Below the pieces are notes generated by a model. The model searched no databases. It saw nothing but the letters and a program-made list of their open reading frames with translations, and was not told the DNA's origin. Position numbers and translations under genes: made by a program. Positions 9,412-19,557 of a stretch of 64,000 bases of DNA are shown here, in pieces. The stretch comes from Streptomyces iakyrus. Lineage in GTDB: Bacteria; Actinomycetota; Actinomycetes; Streptomycetales; Streptomycetaceae. Position 1 is the first letter of the stretch, and each line of letters starts with the position of its first letter. The stretch is from contig NZ_JNXI01000012.1 in NCBI RefSeq assembly GCF_000717055.1, positions 124,001 to 188,000 on the forward strand, read 5' to 3'.

Positions 9412-9762
9412 GTGCACGACCCGGCGGGCCGGATCGTGGTCGTCCTGGACCTGGGCGGGGTCACGGACAAGGCGGCCTTCATGGACCGCTGCGCCCGTGA
9501 CCTGGCCCTGCCCGACTGGTTCGGCCGCAACTGGGACGCCCTCGCCGACTCCATGGCCGACCCCGCGCTCTGGCCGGACGGGGCCGGCGAGCGGGGCCTG
9601 CTGGTCGTCGTCCAGGGCTGGCGGACGTACGCCGAGACGCGGCCGGAGGAGTGGCAGGTCGCCGAGGAGATCTTCGCCGAGGCGACGGACCGGGGCCCGG
9701 GGCTGTTCGTGACCCTCGGCCTTGGAGAATCCTCCGAGAGCCCCCCTGACCAGCCTGGATGA
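9412..9762 (+). CDS. Barstar-family protein (RNase inhibitor fold), orphan
   Basis: 116 aa from GTG 9412, which has AGGAG 6 bases upstream; a GTG at 9391 is an alternative start. Barstar is the inhibitor of the ribonuclease barnase. The match is VVLDLGGVTDKAAFMDRCARDLALPDWFGRNWDALADSMAD, with the family-typical FGxNWDAL(W)D core around residues 35-50. No barnase/RNase gene is adjacent on either side. Orphan barstar genes are common in Streptomyces. Starts 25 bp after the SorC regulator stop, so probably cotranscribed with it. Confidence 0.88.
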   Translation: MHDPAGRIVVVLDLGGVTDKAAFMDRCARDLALPDWFGRNWDALADSMADPALWPDGAGERGLLVVVQGWRTYAETRPEEWQVAEEIFAEATDRGPGLFVTLGLGESSESPPDQPG

Positions 9763-11313
<1,551 letters not shown>

Positions 11314-11333
11314 CGGCCCCAACTCCCCGTCGA

Positions 11334-11375
11334 ACGGCCCCCGTCGACCCGCCCCACGGGAAATTCGGGGGCCGT
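11334..11375 (+). terminator. Terminator after guaB1
   Basis: Perfect 10-bp arms ACGGCCCCCG and CGGGGGCCGT flanking a 22-base loop, 20 bp past the guaB1 stop codon. Confidence 0.7.
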
Positions 11376-11404
11376 CTCGCGTGCCCGGGCCTTACCGTCG
11401 ACGC

Positions 11405-11899
11405 ATGGAGATCGCCGAGTGCCGGGCCGGGGACGTCGAGGTGCTGGAGCGTCGCATGCCGTCGCACAGCGCCGAGGGCAGCCATGGCGCCCGCTTCGCG
11501 CGGCAGCGGGCCGGGGAGAGCACCTATCTGATCCCGTGGCTGGAGGGCAGGCCCGTGGACCATGCGGAGATCCGCTGGACCGGGTGCGCGGCGCCCGAGG
11601 TGCGGGCGGCTCGGCCGGGGTGCCCGGAGATCAACGGCCTCTTCGTCTGGCCCGCACCGCTGCGCTCCCGGGGCATCGGCACCGCCCTCGTGCACACCGC
11701 CGAGCGACTGGCCGGCGAACGCGGTATCGACGCCATGGGCCTCGGCGTCGGGGACGGAAACCCCCGTGCCGCGGAGCTCTACGCCCGGCTCGGCTATCGC
11801 CCCGCGGTGGCGTACATGGACCGCTGGACGCGCCTCGACCCCGACGGCGTACGGCACGAGCAAGCCGATCCCTGCGTGTTCCTGGTCAAGGCGCTCTGA
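11405..11899 (+). CDS. GNAT-family N-acetyltransferase
   Basis: 164 aa from ATG 11405. Motif A of GNAT enzymes is clear at about residues 75-110: INGLFVWPAPLRSRGIGTALVHTAERLAGERG (acetyl-CoA pyrophosphate loop RxxGIGxAL), then LGVGDGNPRAAELYARLGYRP (motif B). There is no ribosome site, but TACCGT at 11393-11398 ends 6 bases before the ATG, so the mRNA is probably leaderless. Substrate unknown. Confidence 0.9.
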   Translation: MEIAECRAGDVEVLERRMPSHSAEGSHGARFARQRAGESTYLIPWLEGRPVDHAEIRWTGCAAPEVRAARPGCPEINGLFVWPAPLRSRGIGTALVHTAERLAGERGIDAMGLGVGDGNPRAAELYARLGYRPAVAYMDRWTRLDPDGVRHEQADPCVFLVKAL

Positions 11900-11986
11900 C
11901 GGTCGCGCCGCAACAGTCGACAGCCGTCCCGCAACGAACACCCGCCCAGCCCCGGGGAACGCAATGATCTTGCGGGTATGCGCAAG

Positions 11987-12018
11987 GTTGCTGCATTTCA
12001 CCAGCAACGCCGTTGCTC
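11987..12018. promoter_or_regulatory. GTTGCTG/CAGCAAC inverted repeat, candidate AsnC/Lrp operator
   Basis: Perfect 7-bp arms GTTGCTG (11987-11993) and CAGCAAC (12002-12008) with 8-base spacer, followed by a third GTTGCTC (12012-12018) and a CATAGG -10-like element. It lies about 110 bp before the amino-acid permease that is paired with an AsnC/Lrp gene. Half-sites spaced one or two helical turns apart are usual for Lrp proteins. Confidence 0.45.
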
Positions 12019-12128
12019 ATAGGCTGTCGCCTCGTACGTGGCGTGGCGGGGACTCCGCTCGGTGGGTCCCTGCTCAAGGGTGCCCGCGGTCCCTGCCGCC
12101 CTGACCGGCAGCGAAAAGGAGCCAGCGC

Positions 12129-13598
12129 GTGCTCGACCAAGGCGCACCCCTGCAGAACCCAGGCCAGACAGCCGCATCCGGGTCCCCCGGCATCGGTGCG
12201 CGCCTCATGCGCCGCAAGCCGGTGGAACGCCTGGTCGCAGAGGGTGGCCAGGGCGAGGGAGGCTCGCTGCGCCGCACCCTCGGGCTGTGGCAGCTCACCA
12301 TGATCAGCATCGGTGCCACCCTCGGCACCGGCATCTTCGTCGTGCTCGGCGAGGCCGTCCCCAAGGCGGGCCCGGCCGTCACGCTCTCCTTCGTCATCGC
12401 CGGCCTCACCGCCCTCTTCTCGGCCCTGTCCTACGCCGAGCTGGCCGGCTCCATCCCGGTCTCCGGCTCCTCGTACTCGTATGCGTACGCAACGATGGGC
12501 GAGCTGATCGCCTGGATATGCGGCTGGTGCCTGGTCCTGGAGTACGGCGTGTCGGTCGCCGCCGTCGCCGTCGGCTGGGGCGAGTACCTCAACGAGCTGC
12601 TCGACGGCACCATCGGCGTCACCATCCCGGCCGCCCTGTCCGCCCCGCCCGGCGACGGCGGCGTGTTCAACCTGCCGGCCCTGATCGTCGTGCTGCTCGC
12701 GATGGCGTTCCTGCTGGGCGGCGCCCGCGAGTCCGCCCGCGCCAACACCGTCATGGTCATCGTGAAGATCGCCGCACTGGTGATGTTCTGCGCCATCGGC
12801 GTGCAGGGCTTCCGCTCCGGCAACTACGAGAACTTCATGCCGCTCGGCATGGCGGGTGTCAGCGCCGCCGGTGCCACCCTGTTCTTCTCCTACATCGGCT
12901 TCGACGCCGCCTCCACCGCCGGTGAGGAGGCGAAGAACGCCCAGCGCGACCTGCCGCGCGCGATCATGCTGTCGCTGGTCGTCGTCACCGCGCTGTACGT
13001 CCTCGTCGCGGCCGTCGCCGTCGGTGCCAAGCCCTGGGAGAACTTCACCGACTCCGAGGCCGCCCTCGCCCAGATCATGCGCGAGGTCACCGGCCAGACG
13101 TTCTGGGGCACGCTGCTCGCCTTCTGCGCCGTCATCGCCATCGCGAGCGTCGTCCTGACCGTGCTGTACGGCCAGACCCGCATCCTGTTCGCCATGTCCC
13201 GCGACGGGCTCGTGCCCAAGGTGTTCGCCAGGGTCCACCCGAAGACCGGTGCCCCGCGCGCCAACACCCTGATCGTGTCGCTGTTCTGCGGTGTCCTGGC
13301 CGCCGCGATCCCGCTCGGGCAGCTCGCCGACGCCACCAGCATCGGCACCCTGTTCGCCTTCGCCCTCGTCAACGTGGCCGTCGTCGTACTGCGCCGGACC
13401 AAGCCGGACATGCCCCGCACCTTCCGGGTGCCGCTCTCCCCGGTCCTGCCCGCGCTGGGCTTCGCCTTCTGCATCTGGATGATGGGCAGCCTGTCGACCG
13501 TGACCTGGGTCGTCTTCGGTGTCTGGATGGCCGCCGGGCTCGTGTTCTACTTCGTGTACGGCTTCCGCCGCTCCCGACTGGCACCATCCGAGAAGTGA
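12129..13598 (+). CDS. APC-superfamily amino acid permease
   Basis: 489 aa from GTG 12129, with AAAGGAG about 10 bases upstream. Twelve or more TM segments begin with LRRTLGLWQLTMISIGATLGTGIFVVLGEA, the cationic amino acid transporter signature, and include FFSYIGFDAASTAGEEAKNAQRDLPRAI, typical of the CAT/YfnA branch. It probably imports an amino acid by proton symport. The Lrp gene begins 10 bp after its stop, so the pair is likely one transcript and the regulator probably senses the transported amino acid. Confidence 0.94.
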   Translation: MLDQGAPLQNPGQTAASGSPGIGARLMRRKPVERLVAEGGQGEGGSLRRTLGLWQLTMISIGATLGTGIFVVLGEAVPKAGPAVTLSFVIAGLTALFSALSYAELAGSIPVSGSSYSYAYATMGELIAWICGWCLVLEYGVSVAAVAVGWGEYLNELLDGTIGVTIPAALSAPPGDGGVFNLPALIVVLLAMAFLLGGARESARANTVMVIVKIAALVMFCAIGVQGFRSGNYENFMPLGMAGVSAAGATLFFSYIGFDAASTAGEEAKNAQRDLPRAIMLSLVVVTALYVLVAAVAVGAKPWENFTDSEAALAQIMREVTGQTFWGTLLAFCAVIAIASVVLTVLYGQTRILFAMSRDGLVPKVFARVHPKTGAPRANTLIVSLFCGVLAAAIPLGQLADATSIGTLFAFALVNVAVVVLRRTKPDMPRTFRVPLSPVLPALGFAFCIWMMGSLSTVTWVVFGVWMAAGLVFYFVYGFRRSRLAPSEK

Positions 13599-13608
13599 TC
13601 GACCCACT

Positions 13609-14061
13609 GTGCTGAACGATCTCGACGAACGCATCGTGCACGCCCTCGCCGAGGACGCCCGCCGCTCCTACGCCGACATCGGCTCGCTCGTCGGCCTGTC
13701 CGCGCCCGCCGTGAAACGGCGCGTGGACCGGCTGCGGGCCACCGGAGCCATCACCGGCTTCACCGTACGGGTGGACCCGGGCGCCCTCGGCTGGGAGACC
13801 GAGGGGTTCGTCGAGATCTACTGCCGCGGGAACACCTCCCCGGAGACCATCCAGCGGGGTCTGGAGCGCTACCAGGAGGTCGTGGCCGCGTCCACCGTCA
13901 CCGGGGACGCGGACGCGATCGTCCAGGTCTTCGCCTCCGACATGCGCCACTTCGAACGGGTCCTGGAGCGGATCGCCGGGGAGCCGTTCGTCGAGCGGAC
14001 CAAGTCCGTGCTCGTGCTCTCGCCGCTGCTGCGGCGCTTCTCGTCCGGGTCGCCCACGTAA
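13609..14061 (+). CDS. Lrp/AsnC-family transcriptional regulator
   Basis: 150 aa from GTG 13609; longer in-frame starts would run inside the permease gene. N-terminal HTH LNDLDERIVHALAEDARRSYADIGSLVGLSAPAVKRRVDRLRATGAITGF, then the RAM ligand-binding domain (residues ~65-140), with VVAASTVTGDADAIVQVFASDMRHFERVLERI. It presumably controls the adjacent permease through the repeat at 11987-12018. Confidence 0.94.
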   Translation: MLNDLDERIVHALAEDARRSYADIGSLVGLSAPAVKRRVDRLRATGAITGFTVRVDPGALGWETEGFVEIYCRGNTSPETIQRGLERYQEVVAASTVTGDADAIVQVFASDMRHFERVLERIAGEPFVERTKSVLVLSPLLRRFSSGSPT

Positions 14062-14197
14062 GTCACTGGCCCGGCCCCGGCGCCGGGCCTAGCATCGGTG
14101 CCATGACCTGGCGACATTGATCCACCAGCCGTGCCTCCCGAGGACCGCCTCGGACGCCGTACCTCCGGCGTCCGATCCGTCCTTCCGGGAAGGCCTC

Positions 14198-15397
14198 ATG
14201 ACACTCTCACCCGCACGCGTGCCCGCCACCGGCGTCCGCCGTCTGACCCGCACGCTGTACGGCTACGCGTTCCTCGACGACTTCGTCCTGCTCTACCCGG
14301 TGTACGCGCTGCTGTTCGCCGACACCGGCATGTCGCTCTGGCAGATCTCCTCCCTGTTCGCCCTGTGGTCGATCACCGGTGTGGTGCTCGAAGTGCCCTC
14401 CGGCGCCTGGGCCGACGCCGTGTCGCGCCGCAGGCTGCTGTGGATCGGTCCCCTGCTCACGGCCGCCGGCTTCGCGCTGTGGGTGGCCGTGCCGTCGTAC
14501 GGGGCCTTCGCGGTGGGCTTCATCCTGTGGGGCGCCGGCGGGGCCCTCGGCTCCGGTGCCCTGGAGGCGCTGGTCTACGACGAGCTCGACCGGCTCGGTG
14601 CCGCCGACCGGTACGCGCGGACCATGGGCCGGGCCCGGGCCGCGCGACTGCTGGGCACCGTGGCGTCCATCGGCCTGGCGGGGCCCGTCTTCGCGCAGGG
14701 CGGCTACGCGGCCGTCGGAGCCGCGAGCCTCCTGGCCTGTGTGCTGACCGCCGTCACCGCGACCCGGTTCCCCGAGCACCGGCTGCGGGCGGACGACGCG
14801 GCGAGTGACACCTGGGCGAGGACCCTGCGGACCGGACTGGCCGAGGTCCGCGGGGACCGTTCGGTGCGTGGCGCCCTGCTGCTGGTCCCGGCGGTGGCCG
14901 CGGTGTGGGGCGCGCTCGACGAGTACACCCCCCTGCTGGTCCGCGACACCGGTGTCGCCGAGGCGACGGTGCCCTACCTGATCATGCTCATCTGGGCCGG
15001 CGTCACCCTCGGCAGCCTCCTGGCCGGACCGGCCGAACGTCTCGGCACGGGCGGGCTCGCGATGCTGCTTGCGGGTGCCGCCCTCGCCCTGGCCGTGGGA
15101 GCCGCGTCCCGCTCCCTGGCCGGAATCGCCCTCGTGAGCCTCGCCTTCGCCGGGTTCCAGCTGGCCGAGGTCCTCGCCGACGTCCGTCTCCAGCACCGCA
15201 TCGACGAGTCCCGCCGGGCCACGCTGACGTCCGTGGCGAACCTGGGCACCGAGCTGGCCACCGTCGCCGCGTTCGGCGTGTACGCGCTGCTCGGCACGGA
15301 CCTGCCGCACGGCACGGTCTTCGCGGTGCTGGCGTTTCCCTACCTCGTGACGGCCCTGGCGTTGGCTAGAGCTCGGGCTGCCATGGCACGACCGTGA
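14198..15397 (+). CDS. MFS transporter
   Basis: 399 aa from ATG 14198 with GGGAAGG just upstream. Twelve hydrophobic segments; the first loop carries VLEVPSGAWADAVSRRRLLW, the D(R/K)xGRR-type motif between TM2 and TM3. Family placement beyond MFS and the substrate are not determinable. Its last 32 bp overlap the convergent secreted-protein gene. Confidence 0.88.
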   Translation: MTLSPARVPATGVRRLTRTLYGYAFLDDFVLLYPVYALLFADTGMSLWQISSLFALWSITGVVLEVPSGAWADAVSRRRLLWIGPLLTAAGFALWVAVPSYGAFAVGFILWGAGGALGSGALEALVYDELDRLGAADRYARTMGRARAARLLGTVASIGLAGPVFAQGGYAAVGAASLLACVLTAVTATRFPEHRLRADDAASDTWARTLRTGLAEVRGDRSVRGALLLVPAVAAVWGALDEYTPLLVRDTGVAEATVPYLIMLIWAGVTLGSLLAGPAERLGTGGLAMLLAGAALALAVGAASRSLAGIALVSLAFAGFQLAEVLADVRLQHRIDESRRATLTSVANLGTELATVAAFGVYALLGTDLPHGTVFAVLAFPYLVTALALARARAAMARP

Positions 15398-15902
15398 AGT
15401 CGCCCGTCCCCTTCTTCACCTTCTCGAAGGGGGCAGAGCTCACGCACTTGGGCGGTTCGTCGCCCTCGCCGGGATGGCCCGTCGAGGCCCAGCTGTAGCC
15501 GAGCCGGTCGTGGCGGCCGAGGTCGTGGACGGTGACGCCGACGCGCTTGCCCTCGGCGCCCGGCAGGTCCGACTCGGTGATCACACCGGAGACGACGGCC
15601 ACCTTGCCGCCGGTCACCAGGCAGTCGACCGCGACCTCGGCCCGGGCGCCGGAGCCGTTCAGGTAGTGGCTGAAGCGGAAGGTGCCGGTGGCCTTCATCG
15701 GATCGGCCTTGTCCTTCGCGGCCAGATGCGCGTCGAACGAGAACGTGATGTCGTCCCCGGCCGAGCGGTACAGCTTGGCGGTGCCGGTGAGGGCGGCGGC
15801 CTCCCGCTGCCGGGGCGCGTCCGACGCGGTCGCGGCCGAGGCCGCCCCGGCGGTGAGCAGCAGTGCGGAGCCGAGCACGACGATCTTCGTACGGCGCTTC
15901 AT
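15366..15902 (-). CDS. Small secreted protein, function unknown
   Basis: 178 aa. The N-terminus MKRRTKIVVLGSALLLTAGAASAATA is a Sec signal peptide with cleavage probably after ASA. The mature part holds two Cys residues that could form a disulfide and a beta-rich pattern (DDITFSFDAHL..GTFRFSHYLN), resembling the Streptomyces 'repetin'-type exported proteins. AAAGG precedes the ATG by 9 bases. No enzymatic motif seen. Divergent from the amidase/monooxygenase operon. Confidence 0.8.
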   Translation of the reverse strand: MKRRTKIVVLGSALLLTAGAASAATASDAPRQREAAALTGTAKLYRSAGDDITFSFDAHLAAKDKADPMKATGTFRFSHYLNGSGARAEVAVDCLVTGGKVAVVSGVITESDLPGAEGKRVGVTVHDLGRHDRLGYSWASTGHPGEGDEPPKCVSSAPFEKVKKGTGDFTVVPWQPEL

Positions 15903-16203
15903 TTTCGGGCCTTTCCGCAGGTCGACGGGACAGCCTCTACTCTCCCGGCCCGGTGCCTCCTGGACATCGCTCGCAGGGCGGGACCCCGTCTCCGCCGCGC
16001 GGCGGGGGAGAGGGGGTCGGCCCCGGGCTCCGAGGTGGAGCCGGGCTACGACTCAGGGTGCGCAACGAATCGCCGCCCGCCCCCCGACGCACGCAACGAA
16101 CCGTTCACCGGCGCGCAACGGCTCCTTCTTGTCCGCCCTGGTCAGCCGCCCGTACCGTCTACGTGGCCCCTCCAACCACTCTTCCGCCCGGTGAGGAACA
16201 CGC
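15903..16203. promoter_or_regulatory. Divergent promoter region with three CGCAACG boxes
   Basis: 301 bp without a gene between the secreted-protein gene and the amidase operon. CGCAACG occurs at 16061-16067, 16092-16098 and 16114-16120, the first two as CGCAACGAA, on one face at roughly three- and two-turn spacing. A GTACCGTCTACG stretch near 16150 could be the operon -10. A binding protein is not known. Confidence 0.4.
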
Positions 16204-16992
16204 ATGCGCACCGCCCTGCTCCAGAGCTCCGGCCGACCCGGCTCCACCGTCGAGAACCTCAAGGTCCTCGACGAGGCCGCGGGCCGGGCCGCCGCCGCGG
16301 GCGCGGGGCTCCTCGTGACGCCGGAGATGTTCCTGACCGGGTACGCGATCGGCGACGCCATCGGCCGCCTCGCCGAGCCCGCCGACGGCGAGTGCGCGGA
16401 CGCGATCGCCGAGATCGCGACGAACCACGGCCTGGCGGTCGCCTACGCGTACCCCGAGCGCGACGGCGACGCCGTGTTCAACTCCGCCCAGCTGATCTCC
16501 GCCGACGGCACCCGGCTCGCGAACTACCGCAAGACCCACCTCTTCGGCTGCTTCGAGCGCGACCACTTCACGCCCGGCGACCAGCAGATCGTCCAGGCCG
16601 AGATCGACGGCGTCCGCGTCGGCATCCTCATCTGCTACGACGTGGAGTTCCCGGAGAACGTCCGCGCCCACGCCCTGGCCGGCACCGACCTGCTGGTCGT
16701 GCCGACCGCGCAGATGCACCCGTTCCAGTTCGTCGCCGAGTCGATGATCCCGGTGCGGGCCTTCGAGAACCAGATGTACGTCGCGTACGTCAACCGGGCC
16801 GGCCAGGAGGGCGAGTTCGAGTTCGTGGGCCTGTCCACGCTCGCCGGGCCCGACGGGGTCGCCCGCACCCGGGCCGGACGCGGTGAGGACCTCGTCCTCG
16901 CCGACGTCGACCCCGCCTTCCTCGCCGCCTCGCGCGAGGCCAACCCGTATCTGCTCGACCGGCGGCCCGCCCTCTACGGGCCGCTCGTCTGA
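16204..16992 (+). CDS. Nitrilase-superfamily carbon-nitrogen hydrolase (probable arylacetamide amidase)
   Basis: 262 aa from ATG 16204 behind GAGGA. The Glu-Lys-Cys triad is complete: Glu in LLVTPEMFLTGY (~40), Lys in YRKTHLFGCFE (~111) and Cys in GILICYDVEFPE (~146). The superfamily hydrolyses amides, carbamoyls or nitriles. The gene sits 50 bp before a flavoprotein resembling tryptophan 2-monooxygenase, whose product is an arylacetamide; hydrolysis of that amide is the natural role for this enzyme. This is inference from context; classical IaaH belongs to a different (amidase signature) family. Confidence 0.9.
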   Translation: MRTALLQSSGRPGSTVENLKVLDEAAGRAAAAGAGLLVTPEMFLTGYAIGDAIGRLAEPADGECADAIAEIATNHGLAVAYAYPERDGDAVFNSAQLISADGTRLANYRKTHLFGCFERDHFTPGDQQIVQAEIDGVRVGILICYDVEFPENVRAHALAGTDLLVVPTAQMHPFQFVAESMIPVRAFENQMYVAYVNRAGQEGEFEFVGLSTLAGPDGVARTRAGRGEDLVLADVDPAFLAASREANPYLLDRRPALYGPLV

Positions 16993-17042
16993 CCACCCCC
17001 GCCGAACCGCCCGTTCACACCCGTGCAAGGAGTCCGTACCCC

Positions 17043-18740
17043 ATGACGTCCACCGTGCCCAACGCCGTCGAGCACGCAGACGCGCAGCAGCCGCCGATCA
17101 CCATGTTCGGCCCGGACTTCCCGTACGCGTACGACGACTTTCTCGCCCACCCGGCGGGCCTCGGGCAGATACCCGCGACCGGGCACGGCACGGAGGTCGC
17201 GATCATCGGCGGCGGCCTGTCCGGCATCGTCGCCGCGTACGAGCTGATGAAGATGGGCCTCAAGCCGGTCGTGTACGAGGCCGACCAGATCGGCGGCCGG
17301 CTGCGGACGGTGGGGTTCGACGGCTGCGACGACTCCCTCACCGCCGAGATGGGCGCGATGCGCTTCCCGCCCTCCTCCACGGCCCTCCAGCACTACATCG
17401 ACCTCGTCGGCCTGGAGACCCGGGCCTTCCCCAACCCCCTCGCCGAGGCGACCCCGTCGACCGTCGTCGACCTCAAGGGCGAGTCGCACTACGCCGAGAC
17501 GATCGCCGACCTGCCCCAGGTCTACCGGGACGTCGCCGAGGCCTGGAACCGGTGCCTGGAGGAGGGCGCCGACTTCTCCGACATGAACCGCGCCCTGCGC
17601 GAGCGCGACGTCCCGCGCATCCGCGAGATCTGGTCCCGGCTCGTCGAGAAGCTCGACAACCAGACGTTCTACGGCTTCCTCTGCGACTCCGAGGCGTTCA
17701 AGTCCTTCCGGCATCGCGAGATCTTCGGCCAGGTCGGCTTCGGCACGGGCGGCTGGGACACCGACTTCCCCAACTCCATCCTGGAGATCCTGCGCGTCGT
17801 CTACACCGAGGCCGACGACCACCACCGCGGCATCGTCGGCGGCTCGCAGCAGCTGCCGCTGCGCCTGTGGGAGCGTGAGCCGCAGAAGATCGTCCACTGG
17901 CCGCTCGGGACCTCGCTCACGACGCTGCACGAGGGCGGCGAGCCCCGCCCGGCGGTGACCCGGCTGCACCGCACCGCCGGCAACCGCATCACGGTGACCG
18001 ACGCGGACGGCGACATCCGCACCTTCCAGGCGGCGATCTTCACCGCCCAGTCCTGGATGCTGCTGTCGAAGATCGCCTGCGACGACTCGCTCTTCCCGAT
18101 CGACCACTGGACGGCGATCGAGCGCACGCACTACATGGAGAGCTCCAAGCTCTTCGTCCCGGTGGACCGGCCGTTCTGGCTCGACAAGGACGAGGAGACG
18201 GGCCGTGACGTCATGTCGATGACGCTCACCGACCGTATGACGCGCGGTACTTACCTGCTCGACGACGGCCCGGACAAGCCCGCCGTCATCTGCCTCTCCT
18301 ACACCTGGTGCGACGACAGCCTGAAGTGGCTGCCGCTGTCCGCGAACGAGCGGATGGAGGTCATGCTGAAGTCGCTGGGCGAGATCTATCCCAAGGTCGA
18401 CATCCGCAAGCACATCATCGGCAACCCGGTGACGGTCTCCTGGGAGAACGAGCCCTACTTCATGGGCGCGTTCAAGGCCAACCTCCCCGGCCACTACCGC
18501 TACCAGCGGCGCCTGTTCACGCACTTCATGCAGGACCGGCTGCCCGAGGACAAGCGCGGCATCTTCCTCGCCGGCGACGACATCTCCTGGACGGCCGGCT
18601 GGGCCGAGGGCGCCATCCAGACCGCCCTCAACGCGGTCTGGGGCGTCATGCACCACCTCGGCGGCACGACCGACCCGACCAACCCGGGCCCCGGCGACGT
18701 CTACGACGAGATCGCCCCCGTGGAACTGCCGGAGGACTAG
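17043..18740 (+). CDS. Flavin amine oxidase, tryptophan/phenylalanine 2-monooxygenase-like
   Basis: 565 aa from ATG 17043 with AAGGAG upstream. FAD-binding GxGxxG motif EVAIIGGGLSGIVAAYELMKMGLKPVVYEAD at ~55, followed by QIGGRLRT. TAEMGAMRFPPSS at ~105 is the pattern characteristic of IaaM-type monooxygenases rather than ordinary monoamine oxidases. The C-terminal FAD motif is FLAGDDISWTAGWAEGAIQTALNAVWGV. IaaM-type enzymes oxidatively decarboxylate Trp to indole-3-acetamide (PAO does so with Phe); length matches IaaM (~557). Paired with the amidase, the operon would make an arylacetic acid such as IAA or phenylacetate. A simple amino acid oxidase remains possible. Confidence 0.88.
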   Translation: MTSTVPNAVEHADAQQPPITMFGPDFPYAYDDFLAHPAGLGQIPATGHGTEVAIIGGGLSGIVAAYELMKMGLKPVVYEADQIGGRLRTVGFDGCDDSLTAEMGAMRFPPSSTALQHYIDLVGLETRAFPNPLAEATPSTVVDLKGESHYAETIADLPQVYRDVAEAWNRCLEEGADFSDMNRALRERDVPRIREIWSRLVEKLDNQTFYGFLCDSEAFKSFRHREIFGQVGFGTGGWDTDFPNSILEILRVVYTEADDHHRGIVGGSQQLPLRLWEREPQKIVHWPLGTSLTTLHEGGEPRPAVTRLHRTAGNRITVTDADGDIRTFQAAIFTAQSWMLLSKIACDDSLFPIDHWTAIERTHYMESSKLFVPVDRPFWLDKDEETGRDVMSMTLTDRMTRGTYLLDDGPDKPAVICLSYTWCDDSLKWLPLSANERMEVMLKSLGEIYPKVDIRKHIIGNPVTVSWENEPYFMGAFKANLPGHYRYQRRLFTHFMQDRLPEDKRGIFLAGDDISWTAGWAEGAIQTALNAVWGVMHHLGGTTDPTNPGPGDVYDEIAPVELPED

Positions 18741-18743
18741 GGG

Positions 18744-19454
18744 CTAGCGGCACCCGGGCTCGGCCAGGGGCGTGAGCAGCATGCGCCCCGCGAAGCCGAC
18801 CGCCGTGTCCAGGCGCTCCGTGAACTCGTCGGCCACATCGGGGAGTTCACGCAGCGCCCACAGGGCCCGGGCCGCCGTCCACGCGGCGTCCCGGGCGCGG
18901 TCCAGGCTCCAGGAGCCGATCAGGTGGGTCAGCGGGTCGGCGATCCGGAACAGGTCGGGGCCCGGCATCAGATCGTCGCGGATGCGCTCCTCCAGCGAGA
19001 CGAGGAGATCGCCCACCATGTCGAACTCGTCCTCCAGCTCGACGGGAGCGCAGCCGAGCGTACGGCAGCTGTCCACCACGGCCAGCGCGAGATCGTGCCC
19101 GATGTGCGCGTTGATGCCCGCCAGCGCGAACTGCACCGGACGTACCCCGGGATGGCGGCGCAACTGGAACAGCGGCCGCCAGCAGGCCGGCGGGCACCGC
19201 TCGTCCGCCACCGCCCCGACGGCCGCCAGGTACCGCTGCGCGAACCGTACGTCCAGGGTGATCGCGGCGTGGGCGTCCGCGAACCGCCCGGTGTCGACGT
19301 ACCGGTCCACCGCCTCCGTCACGGCGAGGTAGACGCGGTTGAACACCGCCACTCCGTCCCGCGGGTGCAGGGCCGCGTCGAGCGCGCGCATACGGGAGAT
19401 GACGGCGTCGACCGGAGTGTCCACGGCTGGGGGGAGTTGTTCGCATCGCGGCAT
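18744..19454 (-). CDS. DUF5995-family protein
   Basis: 236 aa. Matches the all-helical family seen across Streptomyces: FNRVYLAVTEAVDRY, DVRFAQRYLAAV, PVQFALAGINAHIGHDLALAVVDSCRTLG, and FRIADPLTHLIGSWSLDRARDAAW. The paired His/Asp residues in NAHIGHDLA could bind metal. No ribosome site is evident before ATG 19454. Convergent with the monooxygenase gene, with 3 bp between the stops. Function unknown. Confidence 0.85.
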   Translation of the reverse strand: MPRCEQLPPAVDTPVDAVISRMRALDAALHPRDGVAVFNRVYLAVTEAVDRYVDTGRFADAHAAITLDVRFAQRYLAAVGAVADERCPPACWRPLFQLRRHPGVRPVQFALAGINAHIGHDLALAVVDSCRTLGCAPVELEDEFDMVGDLLVSLEERIRDDLMPGPDLFRIADPLTHLIGSWSLDRARDAAWTAARALWALRELPDVADEFTERLDTAVGFAGRMLLTPLAEPGCR

Positions 19455-19557
19455 GCGGGCAGAGTCGCAGCTCTAGGCTGGCGGGAGCACCGGCGGGCCC
19501 GGCGCTTCCCCGAAACGGGGGAACAGTGCCCGCCGCAGGGGGAGGGGGAGCACCACC

